Assembly: GCA_003021975.1 (NCBI GenBank) | Contig: PXRR01000024.1 | Coordinates: forward strand, 1 to 41,802 | DNA length: 41,802 nt | Reading direction: 5' to 3' | Origin: Halobacteriales archaeon QS_5_70_17 | GTDB lineage: Archaea > Halobacteriota > Halobacteria > Halobacteriales > Haloarculaceae | Part shown: in pieces, positions 35,115 through 41,802 of the stretch | How positions within the stretch are numbered: the first letter of the stretch is position 1 | How the letters are laid out: every line of letters begins with the position of its first letter | Translations under genes and position numbers: made by a program | Notes under the pieces: generated by a model | Seen by the model: only the letters and a program-made list of their open reading frames with translations | Told to the model about the DNA's origin: nothing | The model's database searches: none

Positions 35115-36515
35115 TCAGTCGGTCGAGACCTCCTCGACGTCCCCGGTCTCTTCGTGTTCCTCGGTCTTGGTCACGCGGGCCTTCATCATGCGGGTGTTGT
35201 CGACCCGCTCGACGCGGATCTCGACGCCGTCGTAGTCCAGTTCCTCGCCCTCCTCGACGAGGCGGCCGGCGCGGTTGAAGATGAACCCGGCGATGGTCTC
35301 GAACTCCTCGCCCTCCGGGAGGTCGATGCCGAGCGTCTCGTTGACCTCGTCGATGTTGACCTCGCCGCGCACGATGGCCGTGTTCTCGTCGACGAACTCG
35401 AAGGGCTCCTCCTCCTCGCCCTCGAGGATCTCGCCGACGATCTCCTCGGTGAGGTCCTCCATGGTGACCAGCCCCTCGGTGGTGCCGAACTCGTCGATGA
35501 CGATCACCATGTGCATGCGGTTCTGGCGCATCTCCCGGAGGAGTTCGTCGACGTTCTTCGATTCCGGGACGTGCAGCGTCGGCTGGACGACCTCGTCGAG
35601 GGTCAGTTCGGAGGACTCCCCGTAGTTGAGGTCGCGGACCAGATCCCGGATGTGGACGATCCCGACGACGTTGTCGAGGCTCCCCTCGTAGACCGGCATC
35701 CGGGCGTGCCCGGACTGGATACACGACTCGATGGCCTCCTGGATCGAGGCCGCCTTCGAGATCGCGGTCATGTCCAGCCGGGGAGTCATCACCTCCTTGG
35801 CGATGGTGTCGTTGAACCGGAGGGTGCGCTGGAGCATCTCGCGCTCCTCCTCGTCGAGGACGCCCTCTCGCTCGCCCGTCTCGATGATGTCCTGGATCTC
35901 CTGGCGCGTGACGTAGGAGGTTTCGATGGCCGCTCGACCGCCGGTGATCCGATTGACCTGCCGGGTGAGGAAGTCGAAGGTGACGACCAGCGGCATGAGG
36001 ACGTACTCGGCGACCTGCAGCGGGCGGGAGATCCGCAGCGCCCACGACTCCGTGTTCTCGATCGCGTAGGACTTCGGCGCGCTCTCCCCGAACAGGAGGA
36101 CGACGGCGGTGATCGCGAGCGTGGCGATGGCGACCGCCTGCCCCCCCGAGAAGCCGTAGTAGGCGAGCAGCCCCGTTGCGATCGACGACATCGCGATGTT
36201 GACGATGTTGTTCCCGACGAGGATCGTCACCAGCAGGCGGTGGGGATCGTCCTTCAGGTGCTTGAGCGTCTTCCCGGCCTTCGATCCGTCCTCGGCGAGC
36301 TTCTCGACGCGGTGGGAGGCCAGCGAGAACATCGCGATCTCGGAGGAGGAGAAAAACGCGGAGAGCCCGATGAGCACGACGATGACCAACACTCCGAGCG
36401 CGGTGAAGACGTCGGGTCCAATCTCGACGAGCCCGAGCACGTCGACTGCGGACTGGAGCGCGGTCGCTGTCCGGCCGTCGAGGGGAGCGAGCGCGGGCGA
36501 GAAGCTATGACCCAT
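35115..36515 (-). CDS. CNNM/CorC-type membrane transporter (DUF21-CBS-CorC_HlyC)
   Basis: A 466-residue hemolysin-C/CorC family protein. Residues about 35-205 form the DUF21 membrane domain (FFSSSEIAMFSLASHRVEKL, TILVGNNIVNIAMSS, VVLLFGESAPKSYAIE). Two CBS domains follow (KEVMTPRLDMTAISKAASIQ; VIVIDEFGTTEGLVTMEDLT), then a CorC_HlyC domain (DENTAIVRGEVNIDEVNETL, TIAGFIFNRAGRLVEEGEEL). The family is tied to magnesium or sodium/magnesium exchange. It starts at MGHSFSPALAP; a CTTAATC TATA-like box lies about 28 nt upstream. Confidence 0.92.
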   Translation of the reverse strand: MGHSFSPALAPLDGRTATALQSAVDVLGLVEIGPDVFTALGVLVIVVLIGLSAFFSSSEIAMFSLASHRVEKLAEDGSKAGKTLKHLKDDPHRLLVTILVGNNIVNIAMSSIATGLLAYYGFSGGQAVAIATLAITAVVLLFGESAPKSYAIENTESWALRISRPLQVAEYVLMPLVVTFDFLTRQVNRITGGRAAIETSYVTRQEIQDIIETGEREGVLDEEEREMLQRTLRFNDTIAKEVMTPRLDMTAISKAASIQEAIESCIQSGHARMPVYEGSLDNVVGIVHIRDLVRDLNYGESSELTLDEVVQPTLHVPESKNVDELLREMRQNRMHMVIVIDEFGTTEGLVTMEDLTEEIVGEILEGEEEEPFEFVDENTAIVRGEVNIDEVNETLGIDLPEGEEFETIAGFIFNRAGRLVEEGEELDYDGVEIRVERVDNTRMMKARVTKTEEHEETGDVEEVSTD

Positions 36516-36762
36516 TAGCGGCGGAGTTTCGCCGCCGGGCCGATTAAGCGTTGTCATGGTTCGGACCGGATTCGCGGTTGCAGATCCGACCCGGGCGGGA
36601 GGGATGCGGACGCGACACGGGCAGGGGCGACCGCCCCCGCGTCGCGCTCGCTCGACCGCGGTGGCCGGCGACCGGCGGTCCCGCATCTCCGACCCCGGCC
36701 CTCGTGCGGGCGCGGTGTCCGCTTGCGACACGCTTAGGACGCTCTCGACCGAACCGTCGGGC

Positions 36763-37047
36763 ATGTCACGAAGCGAGGCGGCGATCACGCTGTACCGGTT
36801 GCAGGCGTGTCCGTACTGCGAGCGGGTCGTCCGCGTGCTACAGGACAACGACGTCCCCTACGAGTCGCGGTTCGTCGAGCCGATGCACTCCGATCGGAAC
36901 GTCGTCCGCCGGATCTCCGGCAAGCGGACCGTCCCGGCGATCGTCGACGAGAACACCGGCGTCACGATGTCCGAGAGCGCGAACATCGTCGAGTACGTCG
37001 AAGCCGAGTACGGCGACCAGGAGACCGATACGGGGGTGGAGGCCTGA
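36763..37047 (+). CDS. Glutaredoxin / GST-N-type thioredoxin-fold protein (CPYC)
   Basis: A 94-residue protein. ITLYRLQACPYCERVVRVLQ shows the CPYC active site; GKRTVPAIVDENTG contains the cis-Pro (TVPA), and MSESANIVEYVEAEYG is the GST-N end. It is probably a dithiol glutaredoxin working with gamma-glutamylcysteine, the haloarchaeal thiol. A GCTTAGG box lies about 28-30 nt before the ATG. It overlaps the next gene (TGATG). Confidence 0.9.
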   Translation: MSRSEAAITLYRLQACPYCERVVRVLQDNDVPYESRFVEPMHSDRNVVRRISGKRTVPAIVDENTGVTMSESANIVEYVEAEYGDQETDTGVEA

Positions 37048-37574
37048 TGGTCGACTTCGAAGTCGTCGACATCTCCCACGTCGACGTCGACGCCCCGGAG
37101 GTCGGCGACGGCGCCCCCGACTTCACCCGCCCGCTGGTCAACGACGAGTACTGGCAGGACACCGCGCTGTCGGAACTGTACAACGAGGGACCGGTGTTGC
37201 TCGTCTTCCACCCGATGGACGGCGCGTTCCCGGCGACGTACGTCTGGAACGAGATCCGCGACCGCGGCTGGGAGGGCCGGGAGGCCTCCTACGGCGACCT
37301 CCAGGTGATCGGCGTCTCCGTCTCCTCGCCGTACGAGCACAAGACGCTCATCCAGGAGCGGGGCATCGACTCGCGGCTGTTCTCCGATCCCGGCGCGGAG
37401 GTCGCCGAGGCCTACGGCATCGACTGGGAACTCGACGGGATGACGGGCGTCCGCGAGCCACTGCCCGCGGTCTTCCTCGTCGAGGAGGGGACCGTCCGGT
37501 ACGCCTGGGTCGCCGAGGAGTGGCCCGACTTCCCGAACTACGACGAGATCGAGGCCGCGATCGACGACCTCTGA
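37047..37574 (+). CDS. Peroxiredoxin-fold protein without any cysteine
   Basis: A 175-residue AhpC/TSA-like protein. It keeps the fold landmarks GDGAPDFTRPLVNDEYWQ, PVLLVFHPMDGAFPATYVWN, VIGVSVSSPYEHKTLIQERG and LPAVFLVEEGTVRYAWVAEE. Where peroxiredoxins have Phe-Thr-x-x-Cys there is AFPATYVW, and the whole protein has no Cys. It therefore cannot be a thiol peroxidase by the usual route. It starts inside the stop of the CPYC glutaredoxin gene and is followed 7 nt later by tsaC. It may be a chaperone-like or sensor form. Confidence 0.88.
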   Translation: MVDFEVVDISHVDVDAPEVGDGAPDFTRPLVNDEYWQDTALSELYNEGPVLLVFHPMDGAFPATYVWNEIRDRGWEGREASYGDLQVIGVSVSSPYEHKTLIQERGIDSRLFSDPGAEVAEAYGIDWELDGMTGVREPLPAVFLVEEGTVRYAWVAEEWPDFPNYDEIEAAIDDL

Positions 37575-37581
37575 GACAGCC

Positions 37582-38214
37582 ATGACGCCGCCCGGATCCG
37601 ACGACCGCTCCGACCCGACCGTCGAGGGCGACCCGGACCTCGATCCGGCCGCGGCCGCCGTCGCGGCCGGCGGTCCCGTGGTCTACCCCACCGAGACGGT
37701 CTACGGACTCGGCGCGGACGCCCTCGACGCAGCGGCCGTCGAGCGGGTGTTCGACCTGAAGGGCCGCTCCCGGGAGAAGCCCGTCTCCCTCGCGGTGCCG
37801 TCGATCGACGCCGCCGCCGACCACGTCCGGGCGACCGACCGCGAACGGGGGTTCATGCGGGAGTTCCTCCCCGGGCCGGTGACAGTCGTCGTCGAGCGTC
37901 GCGAGGCGGTCCCGGACGTCCTCACCGCCGGTCGGGACCGCGTGGGCGTGCGCGTCCCCGACCACCCGGTCGCGCTGGCGCTGCTCGAGCGGGTCGCGCC
38001 CACCCCGCTGACTGCGACCAGCGCCAACCGATCGGGGGCCGACAGCGCCCGCCGCGTCGGGGAGATCGACGCCTCTATCCGCGGGGAGGCGACGGTCGTC
38101 GACGCCGGTGAGACCGGCGGCACCGAGAGCACGGTCGTCGACGTCTCGGCCGACGAGATCCACCGCCGGGGCGCGACCGCCGACGCCGTCGAGCGGTGGC
38201 TGGCCGAGCACTGA
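37582..38214 (+). CDS. tsaC: L-threonylcarbamoyladenylate synthase (TsaC/YrdC type)
   Basis: A 210-residue enzyme that makes threonylcarbamoyl-AMP for the t6A modification of ANN-decoding tRNAs. Signature segments are GGPVVYPTETVYGLGADAL, DLKGRSREKPVSLAV and TPLTATSANRSG. It lacks the extra Sua5 domain, so it is the short form. It follows the redox pair by 7 nt, so the three genes form one operon. Start MTPPGSDDRSDP adds an acidic tail usual for halophiles. Confidence 0.93.
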   Translation: MTPPGSDDRSDPTVEGDPDLDPAAAAVAAGGPVVYPTETVYGLGADALDAAAVERVFDLKGRSREKPVSLAVPSIDAAADHVRATDRERGFMREFLPGPVTVVVERREAVPDVLTAGRDRVGVRVPDHPVALALLERVAPTPLTATSANRSGADSARRVGEIDASIRGEATVVDAGETGGTESTVVDVSADEIHRRGATADAVERWLAEH

Positions 38215-38438
38215 CGCGGGGCGCCGTCGCGGGCCGAGGGCGGACCGACCGCGCCGCTGGCCTCCGTGGAACGCGTCGGAGAGCCCCCGGCGCCCGGTTC
38301 CGGGACGCGGTGGAATGACAGACCGTAGCGGCGGAACCAGGCCCGAGTATAGCCCGCCGGATAATGTCAGTCGTTATCGCGGCAATCTCTGCCACACGGG
38401 CCGAAAGCGACATCGCCGAGGGCGTCCCAGGGGCGGCC

Positions 38439-39095
38439 ATGGGCTCCGATTTCGGCGTCTACCTCGTCACGCAGGCGTCGCTCTCGGCCGGCCGCTCGAC
38501 GGCGGAGGTCGTCGCGGCGGCCGTCGAGGGGGGCGTCGACGTCGTCCAGCTCCGGGAGAAGGGGACCACCGCCCGCCATCGCCACGAGCTGGGTCGGGAG
38601 CTGCGCGATCTGACCGCCGCCGACGTGCCGCTGCTGGTCAACGACCGCGCCGACCTGGCGCTCGCGGTCGGGGCCGACGGCGTCCATCTCGGCGACGAGG
38701 ACCTGCCGGTACCGGCCGCCCGCGAGCTGCTCGGACCGGAGGCGACCATCGGCCGGTCGGTCTCGACGGTCCCGGCCGCCGAGGCGGCGGTCGCGGCCGG
38801 CGCCGACTACCTCGGCGTCGGCGCGGTCTTCCGGACCGACTCGAAGGACGTCGACCCCGACGGATCGGAGGTCGGCGTCGAGCGGGTCCGCGCCATCGCC
38901 GACGCGGCCGACGCCCCGATCGTCGCCATCGGGGGGATCACGCCCGAGAACGCGGCCGACGCGGTCGCCGCGGGGGCCGACGGCGTGGCCGTGATCACCG
39001 CGATCACCGGGGCCGACGACGTCGCGGCCGCGACGCGGGCGCTCGGGGAGGCCGTCGAGCGGGGCCGCGAGCGCCGCGCCGACGATCGAGCGTAG
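38439..39095 (+). CDS. thiE: Thiamine-phosphate synthase
   Basis: A 218-residue TIM-barrel enzyme joining HMP-PP and thiazole phosphate. Conserved parts are GVYLVTQASLSAGRS, VDVVQLREKGTTARHR (pyrophosphate binding), VPLLVNDRADLALAVGADGV, HLGDEDLP, YLGVGAVFRTDSKDVD and PIVAIGGITPENA. ATG 38439 (MGSDFGVYLV) is where family homology begins; an ATG 75 nt upstream would add an odd extension. The 224-bp gap before it shows no TPP riboswitch pattern that I can recognise. Confidence 0.94.
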   Translation: MGSDFGVYLVTQASLSAGRSTAEVVAAAVEGGVDVVQLREKGTTARHRHELGRELRDLTAADVPLLVNDRADLALAVGADGVHLGDEDLPVPAARELLGPEATIGRSVSTVPAAEAAVAAGADYLGVGAVFRTDSKDVDPDGSEVGVERVRAIADAADAPIVAIGGITPENAADAVAAGADGVAVITAITGADDVAAATRALGEAVERGRERRADDRA

Positions 39096-39346
39096 CCGGG
39101 TCCGTCCCGACTTCGCCGCGTCGAACGGCCTCCGATCGTTCCCGGCGACGTACTCACCGACGCCGGCTCCCGAACGGCGCTGGTCGGCTCCCCCGGCGAG
39201 GTCGCCGCGTTCGCCCTCGCCCTCCGGCTCGTCGGCGCGGGTCGCGGACGACTGCCCCGGACTGGACTGGACTGGGCTGACGCTCGGATACTCCGATCTC
39301 GGCTGAACGCGTACGCTTATCCGCCCCCCGTCCGAGTGTCGCTCCG

Positions 39347-40357
39347 ATGACCGACGTACCGCTCGATGTCGTGCTTCGGGTGGGGGATCACGACTCGATC
39401 GACTCCGTGGCGACGCAGGCCCGCGAGGCCGAGGACCGCGGGTTCGCTCGCGTCTCGGCCGGCGAGACCACCGGTCGGGACATGGTGACCACCTTCGCCG
39501 TCGTGGGCGAACGCACCGACCGCATCGGCGTCTCGACGGACGTCCTCTCGCCGTACGGCCGGGCGCCGACGGTGCTCGCCCAGACCGCGCTCACGATGCA
39601 CGAGGCCACGGGCGGCCGGTTCCGGCTCGGGCTGGGGACCAGTTCGCCCGCGATCGCCGAGGGCTGGCACGGCGCCGCCTTCGACCGCCCGCTGCGGCGC
39701 CTCCGGGAGACGATCGACGTGATCCGCGAGGTGTACGCGGGCGGCCGCGTGAGCTACGGCGGCGAGGTCTACGACCTCGACGGCCTCGCCTACGAGGGGC
39801 CGGTCCCCGACGACCCGCCGCCGATCGACGTCGCCGCGCTCGGTCCGAAGGCCGTCGAACTGGCCGGCCGGTTCGCCGACGGCTGGGTGCCCCAGCTGTT
39901 CACTCCCGACGCGCTCGCCGACCGGGTCGAAGACCTCCGGCGCGGGGCCGACCTCGGCGGCCGCGATCCGCGCTCGATCCGGACCGCGCCGCTGGTGCGG
40001 TGTTACGTCGACGAGGACCGCGAGCGGGCCCGCGAGGCGGTCCGGTCGGCGGTCGCGTTCCTGATCGGCGCCTACGGCCCCTTCTACGGGCAGTCGGTCG
40101 CAGAGCAGGGGTACGCCGGCGTCGTCGAGGAGGTCCGGGCCGCCTGGGAGGACCGGGACACCGACGCGATGGCCGCCGCGCTCCCGGAGGACCTGCTGGA
40201 CGAACTCGCGGCCGCCGGGACCCCCGAGGAGGTCCGCGACCGCGTCGAGCGGTTCGCCGCCGTCGACGGGATCAACGCCGTCCGGGTCGGCTTCGTCCGC
40301 GGGATGGACCGCGACGACGAGGCCGCCACCCTGGCCGCGCTGGAACCGCTGCTGTAA
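39347..40357 (+). CDS. F420-dependent LLM-class oxidoreductase (NP1902A type)
   Basis: A 336-residue TIM-barrel luciferase-like protein that uses coenzyme F420. Family-like parts are VPLDVVLRVGDHDSIDSVAT, RIGVSTDVLSPYGRAPTVLA, ATGGRFRLGLGTSSPAIAEG and GRFADGWVPQLFTPDALADR. Resembles the haloarchaeal NP1902A family (TIGR04024 as I recall it). The substrate is unknown. The ATG at 39347 begins MTDVPLDVVLRV; a GCTTATCC box lies about 30 nt upstream. Confidence 0.88.
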   Translation: MTDVPLDVVLRVGDHDSIDSVATQAREAEDRGFARVSAGETTGRDMVTTFAVVGERTDRIGVSTDVLSPYGRAPTVLAQTALTMHEATGGRFRLGLGTSSPAIAEGWHGAAFDRPLRRLRETIDVIREVYAGGRVSYGGEVYDLDGLAYEGPVPDDPPPIDVAALGPKAVELAGRFADGWVPQLFTPDALADRVEDLRRGADLGGRDPRSIRTAPLVRCYVDEDRERAREAVRSAVAFLIGAYGPFYGQSVAEQGYAGVVEEVRAAWEDRDTDAMAAALPEDLLDELAAAGTPEEVRDRVERFAAVDGINAVRVGFVRGMDRDDEAATLAALEPLL

Positions 40358-40451
40358 CTCCCGCCGGCCGAGTACCCGGTCCGGATCACCGGTACGAGCA
40401 CTGGCAAGTGACGGAGAGAGGCTTTTGGTGGTTCCGCGATTACGGGCAACG

Positions 40452-40925
40452 ATGCCATCCCAAGGAGACAGCGCACCCGACTTCACTGCGAAGGTCGCCA
40501 ACGGCGACGTCGAGGAGTTCACGCTCTCGGAGCACCTCCGAGAGGCACCGGCCGTGCTCGCGTTCTTCCCGGGCGCGTTCACGCCGCCCTGTAGCAACGA
40601 GATGAACGCCCTGCAGTCCCGGATCGACGAGTTCGACGACGCGGGAGCGACCCTCTACGGCGTCAGCGCGGACTCGGCGTTCTCGCTGAACGCCTTCCGC
40701 GACGAGTACGACCTCGAGTTCGACCTCGTCAGCGACATGAACCGGGCGGTCATCGAGGACTACGACCTCTCGATCGACGTGGCCGACCTGGGCCTCTACG
40801 GGGTCGCCAACCGCGCGGTCTACGTGCTGGACGAGGACGGAGAGATCACCTACGCCTGGACGGCCGAGAGCCCGGAGAACGAACCCGACTACGACGAACT
40901 GCTCGAGGCGGTCCGGGCGGCCTGA
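40452..40925 (+). CDS. 1-Cys peroxiredoxin (BCP/AhpE-like), first of tandem pair
   Basis: A 157-residue peroxidase. MPSQGDSAPDFTAKVANGDV opens the fold and the active-site Cys47 lies in AFFPGAFTPPCSNEM. It is the only Cys, so an external thiol must resolve it. The C-terminus (PENEPDYDELLEAV) is shared with the paralogue. Peroxide reduction is a safe call. It is 73 bp upstream of its paralogue with a TTTTTAT-like patch between them, so the second gene may have its own promoter. Confidence 0.92.
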   Translation: MPSQGDSAPDFTAKVANGDVEEFTLSEHLREAPAVLAFFPGAFTPPCSNEMNALQSRIDEFDDAGATLYGVSADSAFSLNAFRDEYDLEFDLVSDMNRAVIEDYDLSIDVADLGLYGVANRAVYVLDEDGEITYAWTAESPENEPDYDELLEAVRAA

Positions 40926-40966
40926 TCCGCGCCCGGTCGTCCGCGGATCGAACGGCTCGGACTCGT

Positions 40967-40974
40967 GATTTTTA
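40967..40974 (+). promoter_or_regulatory. TATA-like box between the two peroxiredoxin genes
   Basis: GATTTTTATC about 25-32 nt before the second peroxiredoxin ATG, the only AT-rich patch in this spacer. Confidence 0.55.
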
Positions 40975-40998
40975 TCGGAGCCCCCCGTACGGGAACCG

Positions 40999-41472
40999 AT
41001 GCCATCCGCAGGGGACACCGCTCCCGACTTCACCGCGACGGCAGTCGCCGGCGACGTCGAGGAGTTCACGCTCTCGGAGCGCCTCGACGAGGCGCCGATC
41101 GTGCTCGCGTTCTTCCCGGGCGCGTTCACGCCGATCTGTAACCACCAGATGGACGCCTTCCAGTTGGGCCTGGACACCTTTCGGGACGCCGGAGCCACCA
41201 TCTACGGCGTCAGCGTCGACTCGCCGTTCGCGCTGAACGCCTACCGCGACGAGTACGGTCTCGGGTTCGACCTGGTCAGCGACATGCGGCGGTCGGCCGT
41301 CGAGGGCTACGGCCTCCTGACCGACGCGCCCGACTACGACCTCTACAGCGTCGCCAACCGCGCCGTGTTCGTGATCGACGGCGACGGCGAGATCGTCTAC
41401 GCCTGGACGGCCGACGTCCCCGAGAACGAACCCGACTACGAGGAACTGCTCGCCGCGATCGAGGCGGTGTAG
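40999..41472 (+). CDS. 1-Cys peroxiredoxin, second of tandem pair
   Basis: A 157-residue paralogue of the gene just upstream (same length, same ends). Active-site Cys47 in AFFPGAFTPICNHQM, where the SNE of the first copy is replaced by NHQ. It is again the only Cys. VANRAVFVIDGDGEIVYAWT and VPENEPDYEELLAAIEAV match the first copy closely. Differences around the active site suggest different peroxides or different expression. It has its own TATA-like box upstream. Confidence 0.92.
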   Translation: MPSAGDTAPDFTATAVAGDVEEFTLSERLDEAPIVLAFFPGAFTPICNHQMDAFQLGLDTFRDAGATIYGVSVDSPFALNAYRDEYGLGFDLVSDMRRSAVEGYGLLTDAPDYDLYSVANRAVFVIDGDGEIVYAWTADVPENEPDYEELLAAIEAV

Positions 41473-41757
41473 CCCTCGCTGGAGTCGGCGACCTGCCCGG
41501 CCCGCGACCGCTCGCGCGGGTCGTCGCGCGCGCGCGCCGTCTCCGGCCGACGGCGCGGACTCGACCGCGCTGGCGCCGTTTCCCGACGCCTCTCCACTTC
41601 CGGTCGCGCAGCGGCGCCGGAACCGGACGAACGACGACACCCAACTCGTTATATCCGTTTAGTTCTCCGGCCATACCAAATTTTTGCGGAGAAAATACGG
41701 ACAATTGTGCAAGGTTACAGTTATATACGAAACGTACGACCTCGACTGACGAGGACC
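41473..41757. other. Gene-free 285 bp, GC-rich then sharply AT-rich regulatory DNA
   Basis: The first 165 bp are GC-rich with CG-rich repeats (GCGCGCGCGC near 41528) and no credible gene. From about 41640 the DNA becomes AT-rich. It holds an inverted repeat TTCTCCG (41663-41669) / CGGAGAA (41687-41693) around ACCAAATTTTTG, and further TA-rich sequence leading to the last gene. Confidence 0.5.
41721..41728 (+). promoter_or_regulatory. TATA box of the gene at the right edge
   Basis: AGTTATATACG; the TTATATAC core is about 30-37 nt before the GTG at 41758 and preceded by more AT-rich DNA. Confidence 0.5.
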
Positions 41758-41802
41758 GTGACAGTGTGTCGCTACTCTGACGACGGAGGATCGAGCGTCC
41801 CG
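41758..41802 (+). CDS. Start of an unidentified gene, cut by the window edge
   Basis: GTG at 41758 opens MTVCRYSDDGGSSVP and remains open to the window edge, behind a strong TATA box. Fifteen codons are too few to assign a family. Confidence 0.35.
   Translation, partial: MTVCRYSDDGGSSVP

Noticed and set aside
38215-38438. Possible TPP riboswitch upstream of thiE
   Set aside because: I found no CUGAGA-type or other conserved TPP core in this spacer; likely just promoter DNA.
39096-39346. Open plus-strand frame VLTDAGSRTALVGSPGEVAA in the spacer after thiE, with a GGACT triplet repeat at about 39259
   Set aside because: No start codon and no family I recognise. Could be a gene remnant, but support is too weak.
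41525-41535. Short CG repeat (GCGCGCGCGC)
   Set aside because: Expected by chance in DNA of this GC content.
1-41802. CRISPR arrays, insertion sequences, tRNA or rRNA genes, integrase sites
   Set aside because: None could be recognised: no regular spaced repeats, no transposase motifs, no tRNA-like cloverleaf.

Overview
The window is chromosomal DNA from a haloarchaeon (class Halobacteria). The evidence is very high GC with strong GC bias at third codon positions, strongly acidic proteins, Tat-type lipoproteins (twin Arg followed by a Cys lipobox), and start codons that often sit about 24-34 nt behind a TATA-like box with no leader. It also carries families typical of the group: a HalX response regulator, a DUF5828-type protein, a plant-type 2Fe-2S ferredoxin with an acidic N-terminal insert, an NP1902A-type F420 oxidoreductase and a DUF373 membrane protein. 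The genus cannot be decided from the sequence. I saw no rRNA, tRNA, CRISPR array or insertion sequence.

Layout. 1-5.3 kb: the 3' part of a zinc-finger Ski2-type helicase, a two-component pair (PAS kinase, HalX regulator), a tandem-domain PRC-barrel-like protein and an archaeal radical SAM protein. 5.3-8.4 kb: a PEBP-type lipoprotein, a DUF6517-like lipoprotein, a DUF373 protein and a small unknown protein. 8.4-11.7 kb: branched-chain aminotransferase, a His-rich NiCo-type transporter, and overlapping ribB and ribK (CTP-dependent riboflavin kinase with HTH). 11.8-17.9 kb: argS (frame broken), a 40-residue membrane protein, a MinD/ParA ATPase, aRF1, a squalene synthase and ferredoxin. 17.9-20.4 kb: two tandem PiT phosphate permease genes, one decayed and one intact. 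20.6-25.3 kb: hisA, hisB, an ACT-domain regulator, an IMPACT/YigZ protein, a lipoprotein and upp. 25.3-29.7 kb: small membrane and zinc-ribbon proteins, a SRPBCC protein, a CobW/COG0523 GTPase, a 98-residue protein translationally coupled to an ArsA/Get3-type ATPase, and a small membrane protein. 29.8-36.5 kb: CstA, a cupin coupled to an unknown protein, a DUF5828-like protein, a third PiT permease (frame broken) and a CNNM/CorC transporter. 36.7-41.5 kb: a glutaredoxin-like / cysteine-free peroxiredoxin-like / TsaC operon, thiE, an F420-dependent oxidoreductase and two 1-Cys peroxiredoxin paralogues. The window ends in an AT-rich promoter and the first codons of another gene.

Most of the window is housekeeping and cofactor metabolism (riboflavin, thiamine, F420 use, histidine, branched-chain amino acids, isoprenoids, t6A), with translation termination, metal handling and peroxide defence. 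I do not see an obvious mobile island or a clear new defence system. The best leads are: a frame-breaking deletion in argS; two of three PiT genes disrupted; a radical SAM protein with CX4CX2C spacing; a cysteine-free peroxiredoxin homologue coupled to a CPYC glutaredoxin; and a small protein coupled to a Get3/ArsA ATPase.
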